Positions 15,832-26,812 of a stretch of 64,000 nucleotides of DNA are shown here, one piece after another (position 1 is the first letter of the stretch; every line of letters starts with the position of its first letter). Under the pieces are notes generated by a model. That model was not told the origin of the DNA. It searched no databases and was given only the letters and a program-made list of their open reading frames with translations. The DNA is from JAENVU01 sp963801105 (GTDB lineage Bacteria > Actinomycetota > Acidimicrobiia > IMCC26256 > JAENVU01), in assembly GCA_963801105.1 (NCBI GenBank), contig CAWDDH010000003.1, positions 2,542,001 through 2,606,000 of the forward strand, written 5' to 3'. The translations under genes were made by a program, and so were the position numbers.

Positions 15832-16863
15832 GCGTATCGAGCTGCCGTCGTCGGCGGGTCAGGGTACACAGGTGCCGAGCTGCTGCGGCTGCTTGGCGCG
15901 CACCCGGACGTCGACGTCGTGCACGTGACCGCCGACTCCAACGCCGGCGCCAAGGTCGCGGCGCTCTACCCGTCTCTCGCCGCGGCGTATCCGGCGCTCA
16001 CGTACGGACCCATGGACCCCGCGGCGGTCGCCGGGCTCGACGTCGTCTTCCTCGCGATGCCCCACGGGGCGTCGCAGTCGTTCGCACCCGGCATCGTGGA
16101 CCAGGTCGGTCACGTGGTGGACCTCGGTGCCGACTTCCGCCTCCCGCCCGCGGAGTACGCCCGGTGGTACGGCGCAGAGCACACCGCGGCCGATCTCGTG
16201 GACCGGTTCGCCTACGGGCTCGTCGAGCTCTACCGGGACGACCTCCGTGGGGCGGAGCACGCCGCGGTTCCGGGGTGCTACCCGACGGCGGCGTCGCTCG
16301 CGCTGGCGCCGCTGTTCGCGGCCGGGCTCGTGGAACCGCACGTGGTCGTCGACGCGATGTCGGGCATCTCGGGTGCCGGGCGGGGGCTCAACCAGTCCAG
16401 CCACTTCTCCGAGGCGGACGAGAGCGTGAGCGCGTACGGGCTGCTCACCCATCGCCACACCGCGGAGATCGAGCAGGTGCTCACACGCGTCGGTGGCGTG
16501 GCGGTCGACGTGCTCTTCACCCCGCACCTCGTGCCGATGGTGCGCGGGATGCAGGCCACGTGCCACGCCCGGCCCGCGGTCGACGGCCTGAGCACCGCGA
16601 AGCTCCTCGACGTGTACCGCGACTTCTACGCGGGCGAGCCCTTCGTCGTGGTCGTCGACGAGCCGAGCCCGACCAAGGCCGCCACCGGCGCCAACACCTG
16701 CCACGTGACGGTCCGCTTCGACGAGCGCACCGGCCGGGTGCTGGCGCTCGGTGTCCTCGACAACCTGACCAAGGGTGCCTCCGGTGGTGCGGTGCAGAAC
16801 GCCAACGTGCTGCTCGGGCTCCCGGAGACGACCGGCCTGCCGACCGTGGGCGTGTGGCCATGA
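15829..16863 (+). CDS. argC: N-acetyl-gamma-glutamyl-phosphate reductase
   Basis: A 344-residue NADPH-dependent reductase, the third step of arginine synthesis (N-acetylglutamyl phosphate to the semialdehyde). N-terminal Rossmann motif VVGGSGYTGAELLRLL; catalytic Cys in AAVPGCYPTAASLALAPL (about residue 150); catalytic His in LFTPHLVPMVRGMQAT (about 227). Of usual length. Start chosen at ATG 15829 (MAYRAAVVGG); in-frame ATGs at 15811 and 15817 would add only MCMLCD-type residues. First gene of the arg operon, 25 bases before argJ. Confidence 0.96.
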   Translation: MAYRAAVVGGSGYTGAELLRLLGAHPDVDVVHVTADSNAGAKVAALYPSLAAAYPALTYGPMDPAAVAGLDVVFLAMPHGASQSFAPGIVDQVGHVVDLGADFRLPPAEYARWYGAEHTAADLVDRFAYGLVELYRDDLRGAEHAAVPGCYPTAASLALAPLFAAGLVEPHVVVDAMSGISGAGRGLNQSSHFSEADESVSAYGLLTHRHTAEIEQVLTRVGGVAVDVLFTPHLVPMVRGMQATCHARPAVDGLSTAKLLDVYRDFYAGEPFVVVVDEPSPTKAATGANTCHVTVRFDERTGRVLALGVLDNLTKGASGGAVQNANVLLGLPETTGLPTVGVWP

Positions 16864-16888
16864 ACGAGACGTCCTCGGAGCGCGCGAG

Positions 16889-18061
16889 ATGAGCGTGACC
16901 GCGGCACAGGGATTCGTGGCCGGAGGCATCGCCGGCGGCATCAAGGAGGGTGGCGCGCCCGACCTCGCGCTCGTCGCGACCGCCGACCGGCGCGCGGTCC
17001 CGGCCGCCGGGGTCTTCACCACCAACGTCGCGTGCGCCGCCCCGGTGCAGGTCAGTCGCGCCCACCTGGCCGACGGTCGTGCTGCGGCGGTGATCCTCTC
17101 GTCGGGCAACGCGAACGCGGCGACCGGGGAGCAGGGCCGGACCGACGCGCGACGGATGACCGAGCTCGCGGGCCAGGGACTCGGCGTCGCCGGCACCGAC
17201 GTGCTGGTCTGCTCGACCGGGCTCATCGGCTATTTCATGCCGATGCCGGTGATCGAGGACGCGGTCCCGGCGCTGTGCGCGGATCTGAACGGCGCCGCCG
17301 CGGCGGCCGACGCGATCCTGACCACCGACACCGTGCGCAAGGAGGCGATCGCGCCCGTCGGAAGCACCGAGGGCGTCGTCGGGGGGATGGCGAAGGGCGC
17401 GGCGATGCTCGCGCCGGCGATGGCGACGATGCTCGCCGTCCTGACCACCGACGTCGTCGTCGACCCGGTGGTCCTGCAACGGGCGCTCACCCGGGCGGTG
17501 CGCACCACGTTCAACGACCTGATCGTGGACGGATCGATGAGCACGAACGACACGGTGCTCGTGCTCGCGGGCGGGGCATCGGGCGTCGCGGTCGCCGGTC
17601 GGTCCGAGGTCCACGCGCTCACCGACGCGCTGACCGACGTCTGCGGGTCGCTGGCCGAGCAGATGGCGCGCGACGCCGAGGGGGCGACCAAGCTCGTGCG
17701 CTGCACCGTGACCGGCGCGCGCTCGGACGAGGATGCCCGGCGTGCGGCGCGGGCGATCGCGGGCTCTCAGCTGGTGCAGTGCTCGTTCAACGGCGGGGAC
17801 CCGTACTGGGGCCGCATCCTCTCCGAGGCCGGCGCGAGCGGTGCGATGTTCGACCCGGAGCGGGTGACCATCGCGTACGACGGCGTGATTGCCTGCCGCG
17901 CCGGCATCGATGCCGGCGCCGACCCGGCGATCCTCCGCTCGATCATGGGGAGGGCCGAGATCAGGATCGTGTGCGACCTCCACGCGGGGTCCGGCGAGGC
18001 GACGACGGTCTTCACCGACCTCTCCCACGCCTACATCGACGAGAACCGGGGAACATCCTGA
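16889..18061 (+). CDS. argJ: Bifunctional glutamate N-acetyltransferase / amino-acid acetyltransferase
   Basis: A 390-residue ornithine acetyltransferase of the cyclic arginine pathway, moving the acetyl group from N-acetylornithine to glutamate. The self-cleavage site is in AMATMLAVLTTDV (about residue 190), where the Thr of the ATML motif becomes the N-terminal nucleophile of the beta chain. SSGNANAATGEQG, the oxyanion-hole region VCSTGLIGYFMPM and the C-terminal NRGTS ending are also present. The ATG at 16889 is preceded by GGAG at 16877-16880. Ends in an ATGA overlap with argB. Confidence 0.96.
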   Translation: MSVTAAQGFVAGGIAGGIKEGGAPDLALVATADRRAVPAAGVFTTNVACAAPVQVSRAHLADGRAAAVILSSGNANAATGEQGRTDARRMTELAGQGLGVAGTDVLVCSTGLIGYFMPMPVIEDAVPALCADLNGAAAAADAILTTDTVRKEAIAPVGSTEGVVGGMAKGAAMLAPAMATMLAVLTTDVVVDPVVLQRALTRAVRTTFNDLIVDGSMSTNDTVLVLAGGASGVAVAGRSEVHALTDALTDVCGSLAEQMARDAEGATKLVRCTVTGARSDEDARRAARAIAGSQLVQCSFNGGDPYWGRILSEAGASGAMFDPERVTIAYDGVIACRAGIDAGADPAILRSIMGRAEIRIVCDLHAGSGEATTVFTDLSHAYIDENRGTS

Positions 18062-18933
18062 TGGTCGACGTCCGACGCAGCAACGCGGAGGCGAAGGCGC
18101 ACATCCTCGCGGAGGCGATGCCCTACATCCGCGAGTTCAGCGGGAAGACCGTCGTCATCAAGTACGGCGGGCACGCGATGGACCGACCGGAGCTGGCCGA
18201 TCTGTTCGCGCAGGACGTCGTGCTCATGCACCTCGTCGGGATGAACCCCGTCGTCGTCCACGGCGGGGGACCGCAGATCAGCGACCTCATGCGCAGGCTC
18301 GGGAAGGAGCCGACGTTCGTCGACGGCCTCCGCGTGACCGACGCCGAGACCGTCGACATCGCGCGTATGGCGCTCGTCGGCAAGGTGAACCGCGAGGTCG
18401 TCGCGTCGCTCAACCAGCACGGCTCGTACGCCGTCGGCCTCTCCGGGGAGGATGCCGGGCTCATCGTCGCCCGCCCCCGCGACGAGAAGCTCGGATTCGT
18501 GGGCGACGTCGCCGCGATCGACCCGTCGATCCTGGTCCGGCTCGCGCGCGAGGACCTGATCCCGGTGGTGGCCACGATCGGGATGGACGCCGAGGGCCAG
18601 GCCTACAACGTGAACGCCGACACGGTCGCGGGCGCGATCGCCGAGGCGCTCGGCGCCGAGAAGCTGGTGTACCTCACCGACGTCGCCGGTCTCTTCGGTG
18701 ACTTTCCTGACGAGAGCACGTTGATCGCCCAGATCGATGCCGACGGGCTCGATGCGCTCATGGCCGAGGGGCGCGCGTCGGAGGGCATGGTCCCGAAGCT
18801 GCGCTCGTGCGTGCAGGCACTGCGCAACGGCGTGACGCGAGCGCACATCCTCGATGGCCGCGTCCCTCACGCACTCCTCCTCGAGTTCTTCACGCGCGAA
18901 GGCATCGGCACCATGATCGCGGGCGAGTCATGA
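18061..18933 (+). CDS. argB: Acetylglutamate kinase
   Basis: A 290-residue amino-acid kinase that phosphorylates N-acetylglutamate, usually the arginine-feedback-controlled step. Motifs: TVVIKYGGHAM (catalytic Lys), VVVHGGGPQIS, GEDAGLIVARP, YNVNADTVAGAIAEAL and LTDVAGLFGDFPDES. The C-terminus EGIGTMIAGES is encoded by the first copy of the 122-bp tandem repeat. The ATG overlaps the argJ stop. At the 3' end the stop overlaps the ATG of a 41-codon ORF instead of argD. Confidence 0.96.
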   Translation: MVDVRRSNAEAKAHILAEAMPYIREFSGKTVVIKYGGHAMDRPELADLFAQDVVLMHLVGMNPVVVHGGGPQISDLMRRLGKEPTFVDGLRVTDAETVDIARMALVGKVNREVVASLNQHGSYAVGLSGEDAGLIVARPRDEKLGFVGDVAAIDPSILVRLAREDLIPVVATIGMDAEGQAYNVNADTVAGAIAEALGAEKLVYLTDVAGLFGDFPDESTLIAQIDADGLDALMAEGRASEGMVPKLRSCVQALRNGVTRAHILDGRVPHALLLEFFTREGIGTMIAGES

Positions 18934-19055
18934 CCGCGAGCGGAGCGTTGCGGAGCGAGCATCGCGTGGCGAACGGCCGCGGCGGGGGTATCCCCCGTCG
19001 CAGTGAGCCGCGCCATGAGGGAGGCATCGGCACCATGATCGCGGGCGAGTCATGA
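18930..19055 (+). CDS. Repeat-borne 41-codon ORF, first copy
   Basis: A 41-residue ORF, MTASGALRSEHRVANGRG at the start and GGIGTMIAGES at the end, whose last residues copy the argB C-terminus. It starts in an ATGA overlap with the argB stop and ends in an ATGA overlap with the next copy. I do not recognise the peptide and doubt it folds. Its role, if any, would be to carry ribosomes from argB toward argD by translational coupling. Confidence 0.35.
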   Translation: MTASGALRSEHRVANGRGGGIPRRSEPRHEGGIGTMIAGES

Positions 19056-19177
19056 CCGCGAGCGGAGCGTTGCGGAGCGAGCATCGCGTGGCGAACGGCC
19101 GCGGCGGGGGTATCCCCCGTCGCAGTGAGCCGCGCCATGAGGGAGGCATCGGCACCATGATCGCGGGCGAGTCATGA
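19052..19177 (+). CDS. Repeat-borne 41-codon ORF, second copy
   Basis: An exact second copy of the 41-residue ORF. It starts at the ATGA overlap at 19052 and ends with TGA at 19175-19177, overlapping the argD ATG at 19174. Expression is plausible only through coupling; no independent Shine-Dalgarno is seen. Unknown function, possibly none. Confidence 0.35.
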   Translation: MTASGALRSEHRVANGRGGGIPRRSEPRHEGGIGTMIAGES

Positions 19178-20394
19178 CCTACGCCGAGCTGTTCGAACTG
19201 GATCGCGAGCACGTGATGCAGACCTATGGTCGCCAACCGGTCGCGTTCGTGCGCGGCGAGGGGGCACGGCTGTGGGACTCCGAGGGCAAGGAGTACCTGG
19301 ACTTCCTCGCCGGGTTGGCGACGGTGTCGCTCGGCCACGCGCACCCGGCTGTGGCCGGCGCGATCGCCGAGCAGGCGCGGACGCTCGTGCATGTCTCGAA
19401 CCTGTACCTCAACGACGTGCAGCCCCGTCTCGCCCAGCGGTTGGACCTCCTGCTCAGCTCCGCGACGGGAACGCCGGGCCGGGTGTTCTTCGGGAACTCG
19501 GGGGCGGAGGCCAACGAGTGCGCGATCAAGCTCGCCCGCCGGTACGGCCAGCGCAACGGTGGGCCGGAGCGCTATCACGTGCTCTCCGCCTACAACTCCT
19601 TCCACGGCCGCACGCTCACGACCCTGGCCGCGACGGGCCAGCCCCAGAAGCAGGAGACGTTCCAGCCCCTCCCGAGCGGGTTCCGCCATTTCGCCTTCGC
19701 CGACCTCGAAGCCCTGCGCGCGGCGATGGACGAGCGCGTCTGTGCGGTGCTCCTCGAGCCGGTCCAGGGCGAGGGCGGTGTGCAGCCGGCACCGGCCGGA
19801 TACCTGGAGGCGGTACGCGCGCTGTGCGACGAGCGGGAGGCGTTGCTCGTGATCGACGAGGTGCAGACCGGTCTCGGCCGCACCGGGCATTGGTTCGGGT
19901 TCGAGCACGGTGGCGACGTGCGGCCCGACGTCGTGACGATGGCGAAGGCACTCGGCAACGGCATGCCGATCGGCGCGTGCTGGGCGCGGGCCGACGTCGC
20001 CGCGGCGTTCCGCCCCGGCGACCACGCGTCCACGTTCGGCGGTCAGCCCCTCGCGGCGCGTGCCGCGCTCGCGGTCCTCGACGTCATGGAGCAGGAGAAC
20101 GCGCCCGCGCTCGCCCAGGTGCAGGGCCGGAGGTTGGCGGCGGCCCTGCGGTCGGTCCCGGGAGTCGCGGAGGTCCGCGGGCTCGGTTTGCTCCTCGCGG
20201 CCGAGTTGGTCGCCGGCATCGATGCCGGTGCGATCGCGGCGGCCGCGCTGGAGGCCGGTCTGGTTCTCAACGCGGTCACCCCCACGTCCCTGCGACTGGC
20301 GCCGCCACTGCTCGTGACCGATTCCGAGATCGACCGCGCGGTCGCCATGCTGACCGCGGTGCTCGTCCCCTTCGTCCCGGGAGGCCCATCATGA
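19174..20394 (+). CDS. argD: Acetylornithine aminotransferase
   Basis: A 406-residue PLP-dependent class III aminotransferase that makes N-acetylornithine from the semialdehyde and glutamate. Landmarks: GARLWDSEGKEYLDFLAGLA, VFFGNSGAEANECAIKLAR, YNSFHGRTLTTLAATGQ, VIDEVQTGLGRTG, and the Schiff-base Lys in VVTMAKALGNGMPIGA (about residue 250). Complete and of usual length. The start is set by the ATGA overlap with the second 41-codon ORF; the sequence from CTACGCCGAGCTG on is unique. Overlaps argF by ATGA. Confidence 0.96.
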   Translation: MTYAELFELDREHVMQTYGRQPVAFVRGEGARLWDSEGKEYLDFLAGLATVSLGHAHPAVAGAIAEQARTLVHVSNLYLNDVQPRLAQRLDLLLSSATGTPGRVFFGNSGAEANECAIKLARRYGQRNGGPERYHVLSAYNSFHGRTLTTLAATGQPQKQETFQPLPSGFRHFAFADLEALRAAMDERVCAVLLEPVQGEGGVQPAPAGYLEAVRALCDEREALLVIDEVQTGLGRTGHWFGFEHGGDVRPDVVTMAKALGNGMPIGACWARADVAAAFRPGDHASTFGGQPLAARAALAVLDVMEQENAPALAQVQGRRLAAALRSVPGVAEVRGLGLLLAAELVAGIDAGAIAAAALEAGLVLNAVTPTSLRLAPPLLVTDSEIDRAVAMLTAVLVPFVPGGPS

Positions 20395-21297
20395 CCCGGA
20401 GCTTCCTCGAGGTCGACGATCTCAGCCACGCCGAGCTCGCCGGCCTGCTCGACGCGATGGTCGCGTGGAAGCACGACCCGGCGCTCGTGCCCGCCGCGCT
20501 CGCCGGCAAGGGCGTCGCGCTCGGTGTTCCAGAAGCCGTCGGCGCGGACGCGCAACAGCGCCGAAATGGCGGTGGTCGGTCTCGGCGGGCATCCGGTCAC
20601 GATCCGGCCCGACGAGATCTCGATCGACGAGCGTGAGTCGGCCGAGGACGTCGCCCGGACCCTCGCCGCGTACCACGCGATCGTCGCGGCCCGCGTGTTC
20701 GACCATGGCGTGCTCGAGCGGATGGCGGCCACGGTCGACGTCCCGATCGTGAACCTGCTGTCGGACCTCGGCCATCCGTGCCAGGCGCTGGCCGACCTGC
20801 TCACCCTGCGCGAGCTGTTCGGCACGCTGGAGGGACGCCGGGTCGCGTACGTCGGCGACGGCAACAACGTCGCCGCGTCACTCGCGTTCGGTGCCGCGCT
20901 GACGGGCGTCGACCTCGTCGTCAGCTCGCCGGGCGGATACGAGCTCGACGAGAACGTCCTCGACCGGACCCGCAACCTCGGTGGGGCGATCGACCTCGTC
21001 GCCGACCCGCACGAAGCCGTGAAGGGCGTCGACGCGGTCTACACCGACACGTGGACGTCGATGGGGGAGGAGCACGAGAGCGAGCTTCGCCGGGCGGTGT
21101 TCCAGGCGTGGCGGGTCGACGCGGTCCTGATGGAGTCGGCCGGGCCCCAGGCCCGGTTCCTGCACTGCCTGCCCGCCCATCGGGGCGACGAGGTCACCGG
21201 CGAAGTGCTCGACGGCCCCGCGAGCGCGGTCTGGCTCCAGGCCGCCAACCGGATGCACGCCAAGCGGGCGCTGTTCGCGTTCCTGATGGAGGACTGA
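20391..21297 (+). CDS. argF: Ornithine carbamoyltransferase, one frameshift
   Basis: Converts ornithine and carbamoyl phosphate to citrulline. The first 44 codons (MTRSFLEVDDLSHAELAGLL, ending GKGVAL) are in one frame. At 20523-20524 a GG in place of one G moves the frame. Removing one G restores GVALVFQKPSARTRNSAEMA, the carbamoyl-phosphate-binding FxKxSxRTR motif, and the rest follows intact: NLLSDLGHPCQALAD, YVGDGNNVAASLAFG, YTDTWTSMGEE and FLHCLPAHRGDEV. Corrected length is about 301 residues. Because the pathway is otherwise complete, I think this is a base-call error rather than a true pseudogene. Confidence 0.9.
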
Positions 21298-21767
21298 TGG
21301 CCACGATGGGCAAGCCCCAACGCCAGCACCGGATCGCGCGGCTGCTCGAGGAGCAGGCCGTCTCGAGCCAGGGCCAGATCGTCGACCTGCTCGCGTCGGA
21401 GGGGGTCGTCGCGACCCAGGCCACGGTGAGCCGGGACCTCGAGGACCTCGGCGCGGTCAAGGTCCGGATCCCGGGCGGCACGATGGCCTACGCCGTGCCG
21501 GAGCACTCGAAGGACGCCGCCAGCCCGGACGACCACCTGCGCCGGGTCATGGGCGAGTTCGTGGTCGACGTCGCCCACTCCCTGAACCTCACGGTGCTGC
21601 GAACGCCGCCGGGATCGGCGCACGTCGTCGCGTCGGCGCTCGACCGTGCCGGTTATCCCGACGTCCTCGGCACCGTCGCCGGCGACGACACACTGATCCT
21701 CGTGTGCGCGGAGACGGTCGGGGGCGGCGAGGTCGCTGCCCGTCTGGCCGGGCTCGCGGGCCTGTAG
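21297..21767 (+). CDS. argR: Arginine repressor ArgR
   Basis: A 156-residue hexameric repressor sensing L-arginine. The N-terminal winged helix (QRQHRIARLLEEQAVSSQGQ, VVATQATVSRDLEDLGAVKV) binds ARG boxes. The C-terminal domain carries GTVAGDDTLILVCAE, the arginine-binding GTxxGDDT motif. It starts at a TGATG overlap with argF. It probably represses this operon; I could not find a convincing ARG box palindrome in the 79-bp argC upstream region. Confidence 0.95.
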   Translation: MATMGKPQRQHRIARLLEEQAVSSQGQIVDLLASEGVVATQATVSRDLEDLGAVKVRIPGGTMAYAVPEHSKDAASPDDHLRRVMGEFVVDVAHSLNLTVLRTPPGSAHVVASALDRAGYPDVLGTVAGDDTLILVCAETVGGGEVAARLAGLAGL

Positions 21768-21777
21768 GAGGAGGACG

Positions 21778-23013
<1,236 letters not shown>

Positions 23014-23098
23014 GCGCGGCGTCCACGAGGGGTCCCGCGGCCCGCGCCCGCCGAGTGGGGTCCGACCGACCCGGCCCTCCGGGCCGAGAGGGGGCGAG

Positions 23099-24480
<1,382 letters not shown>

Positions 24481-24496
<16 letters not shown>

Positions 24497-25118
24497 CCCG
24501 CGGGTTCTACGACCGCGATCCACGCGCGCTCGCTCCGCTCCTGCTCAACAAGCTCCTGGTCAGCACCGAGGGCGAGGAGCGGCTCGCGGCACGGATCGTC
24601 GAGGTCGAGGCCTACCGCGGTTCGAGCGACGCCGGCAGCCATGCCTTCCGGGGCCGCACCGCGCGCAACGCGTCGATGTTCGGCCCGCCGGGCCGGCTCT
24701 ACGTGTACTTCACCTACGGCATGCACTTCTGCGCCAACGTGGTCGCGGGCGCGCCGCCGGGCGATGCCGGCGCCGTGCTCCTTCGGGCCGCCGCACCCGT
24801 CGCGGGGCTGGCGACGATGCACGACCGCCGGCCCGCGGCCCGCGTCGACCGGGACCTCTGCCGGGGGCCGGCCCGGCTGGCGTCGGCCTTCGGACTCGAC
24901 CGCGACCACGACGGGACCGATCTCGTGCGGGGCCCGATCGGGATCTACGACGACGGCGAGGAGCCGCCGGCCCGACCCGGCCGGTCCGTCCGGATCGGGC
25001 TCGCCCCGCGCGCGGCGCCGAGCACCGCTGGCGCTGGTTCGTCCGCGACGACCCGCACGTCAGCGGGCCGCGACGTGTGACCGCGGCCACGCAGACGCGA
25101 CGACGCCCGGCGCCGTAG
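24481..25118 (+). CDS. 3-methyladenine DNA glycosylase (AAG/Mpg type), C-terminal frameshift
   Basis: A base-excision-repair enzyme removing alkylated purines. MARRLTRGFYDRDPRALAPL begins the AAG fold; the conserved ARIVEVEAYRGSSDAGSHAF contains the catalytic Glu, followed by RLYVYFTYGMHFCANVVAG and RDLCRGPARLASAFGLD. Near 25010 one base seems to be missing. The present frame ends PSTAGAGSSATTRTS with TGA at 25080, while the neighbouring frame gives the expected AEHRWRWFVRDDPHVSGPRR and ends at 25118. Start GTG at 24481 overlaps argH; later starts would cut the fold. Confidence 0.85.
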
Positions 25119-25132
25119 CCTCGGCCCCCGTG
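25116..25132 (+). promoter_or_regulatory. Possible leaderless -10 element of the P450 gene
   Basis: TAGCCT at 25116-25121 is 8 bases before the GTG at 25130, with no Shine-Dalgarno between. This is the TANNNT-N7-8-start arrangement also seen before argC and tyrS in this window. Confidence 0.35.
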
Positions 25133-26365
25133 GTGAGCAGCGAGGTCGTCTTCAACCCGTTCGATCCGGGCTTCGCCGCCGACCCCTACCCGCACTACGC
25201 GGCCCTGCGCGTCGCGGACCCCGTCCACCAGACGGCCTTCGGACCCTGGCTCCTGACGAGGTACGCGGACGTCGTCGCCGTGCTGCGGGACCCGACCGCG
25301 AGCGTCGAGGCGACCAACGCCACGCTGACGCCGCTGCAGGAGCAGATGCAGGCGCAGCTCGACGAGTTGGCCGGCGACCGCAGCCGGGGGAGCCGGGCCA
25401 TGCTCACGCTCGACCCGCCGGACCACGACCGGCTGCGACGCCTCGTCGCCAAGGCGTTCACACCGCGCACCGTCGAGCAGCTGGCACCGCTCTGCACGCG
25501 CCTCGTCGACGACGCCCTCGACGGTGCCGCGGCGCGCGGCGGGTTCGACGTCATCGCCGACCTCGCCTTCCCGCTGCCGTTCACCGTGATCTCCGAGATG
25601 CTCGGCATGCCGACGGACCGGCGGGACGACCTGCGGGAGTGGTCCGGTGCGCTGGTGAAGACCCTCGATCCCATCCTCACGACGGACGAGATCGCTGCCG
25701 CCCTGGCCGCGGGCGACGCGATGACGGCGTATGTCCAGGGCGTGATCGACACCAAGCGGTCGCAGCCCGCGGACGATCTCCTGAGCGCGCTGATCGCGGC
25801 CGAGGACGAGGGCGACATGCTCGACGCGCAGGAGCTCATCGACCAGGTGATCCTGCTGTACGTCGCCGGGCACGAGACGACGGTCAACCTGATCGCGAAC
25901 GGCACGCTGGCGCTGCTCCGGAACCCCGCGCAGGCCGATCGGCTCCGTTCGGACCCTGCTCTCGACCAGAACGCGGTCGAGGAGCTGCTGCGGTTCGACC
26001 CGCCGGTGCAGTTCTCGGGTCGGGTCGCGATGCGCGATCTCGTGCTCGGCGACACGATGGTCCCGCGAGGGTCCTTCCTGCTGACGTCGCTCGCCGCCGC
26101 GAACCGGGACCCGGAGCGATGGGGACCGACGGCGGACGAGCTCGACCTGGGTCGGGAGGCGGCGGGCGCCCACGTCGCGTTCGGCGGGGGGATCCACCAT
26201 TGCCTCGGGGCCGCGCTGGCGCGCCTCGAGGCGCGCACCGCGATCCCTGCGCTGTTCCGCCGGTTCCCGGACCTCGCGCTCGCGACGGACGATCTGGAGT
26301 ACAACGGCCGACTCATCTTGCGCGGGCTGACCGCGCTGCCCGTCACCGTCTCAGGAGGCCCATGA
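25130..26365 (+). CDS. Cytochrome P450
   Basis: A 411-residue soluble bacterial P450 monooxygenase. VFNPFDPGFAADPYPHYAAL at the N-terminus is typical of actinobacterial P450s. Oxygen-binding I-helix VAGHETTVN (about residue 245), ExxR in AVEELLRFDPPVQ (about 285), and heme-binding FGGGIHHCLGAALARLE with the axial Cys (about 350). No ferredoxin partner gene is adjacent. GTG at 25130 or 25133. The 3' end overlaps the next gene, which suggests the two are expressed together. The substrate cannot be deduced. Confidence 0.93.
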   Translation: MVSSEVVFNPFDPGFAADPYPHYAALRVADPVHQTAFGPWLLTRYADVVAVLRDPTASVEATNATLTPLQEQMQAQLDELAGDRSRGSRAMLTLDPPDHDRLRRLVAKAFTPRTVEQLAPLCTRLVDDALDGAAARGGFDVIADLAFPLPFTVISEMLGMPTDRRDDLREWSGALVKTLDPILTTDEIAAALAAGDAMTAYVQGVIDTKRSQPADDLLSALIAAEDEGDMLDAQELIDQVILLYVAGHETTVNLIANGTLALLRNPAQADRLRSDPALDQNAVEELLRFDPPVQFSGRVAMRDLVLGDTMVPRGSFLLTSLAAANRDPERWGPTADELDLGREAAGAHVAFGGGIHHCLGAALARLEARTAIPALFRRFPDLALATDDLEYNGRLILRGLTALPVTVSGGP

Positions 26366-26790
26366 TGGCCAAGCTCGTCGACATCGCTGCGCATCTTGCC
26401 GCGGTCCCGATGTTCTCCCAGCTCTCGGCGAAGGAGCGGCGTCACGTCGCGAAGGCTCTCGGTGTGCACGAGGTCGCCGACGGCGTGATGCTCGTCCGTC
26501 AGGGCGAGGCGGGCGACACCTTCTACGTGATCCTGGAGGGCACGGCGAAGGTCGTGCGCAACGGTCGCCGGATCGCGACGCTCGAGGCCGGCGACTGGTT
26601 CGGGGAGCTTGCACTGCTCGACCCGGCCCCGCGCAACGCCGACGTCGTCACGCTCGGCCCGGGTACGGTCGGCATCCTCGACGCCAAGAGCTTCCGGCGG
26701 CTCGTCGCGGAGCTGCCCGCGATGACGGCCCGCCTCCTCGCCGGGCTCGCCCGGCGCGTGCGCGACGGCGACCGCCGCACCGTGGAGTAG
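26365..26790 (+). CDS. Cyclic-nucleotide-binding domain protein
   Basis: A 141-residue protein made of one Crp/cNMP-type beta-barrel: VRQGEAGDTFYVILEGTAKV and GDWFGELALLDPAPRNADVV, the phosphate-binding-cassette-like motif with Glu and Arg present. No DNA-binding helix-turn-helix follows, so it is not a classical Crp regulator. AGGAGG at 26352-26357 fits the ATG at 26365 better than the adjacent ATG at 26362. The coupling to the P450 gene hints at a regulatory or partner role; this is inference. Confidence 0.85.
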   Translation: MAKLVDIAAHLAAVPMFSQLSAKERRHVAKALGVHEVADGVMLVRQGEAGDTFYVILEGTAKVVRNGRRIATLEAGDWFGELALLDPAPRNADVVTLGPGTVGILDAKSFRRLVAELPAMTARLLAGLARRVRDGDRRTVE

Positions 26791-26812
26791 CGACGCGGAA
26801 GCGGGCTCGGAC

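Larger units (their letters stand above)
18900..19179 (+). repeat. 122-bp tandem repeat (2.3 copies) at the argB-argD junction
   Basis: Units begin at 18901, 19023 and 19145, each with GGCATCGGCACCATGATCGC; the third copy stops after 35 bases. The first 35 bases of the unit are the end of argB plus the ATGACC stop-start overlap. The other 87 bases contain GCGAGCGGAGCG-type short repeats and a small hairpin (CGGGGG-TAT-CCCCCG, 18983-18997 in copy 1). The two full copies appear identical, so the duplication is recent. Removing both restores a direct argB-argD ATGA overlap. Confidence 0.95.

Noticed and set aside
18900..19179. Possible CRISPR-like array
   Set aside because: Only 2.3 contiguous copies of a 122-bp unit with no spacers; it is a plain tandem duplication containing the end of argB.
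20515..20530. Programmed ribosomal frameshift in argF or the other split genes
   Set aside because: No slippery heptamer or downstream structure is shared among the sites. The common feature is a short G/C run, which fits sequencing error better.
25130..26790. Encapsulin or defence island
   Set aside because: The cNMP-binding protein is a single 141-residue domain without a shell fold, and no nuclease, toxin or mobile-element gene is nearby.
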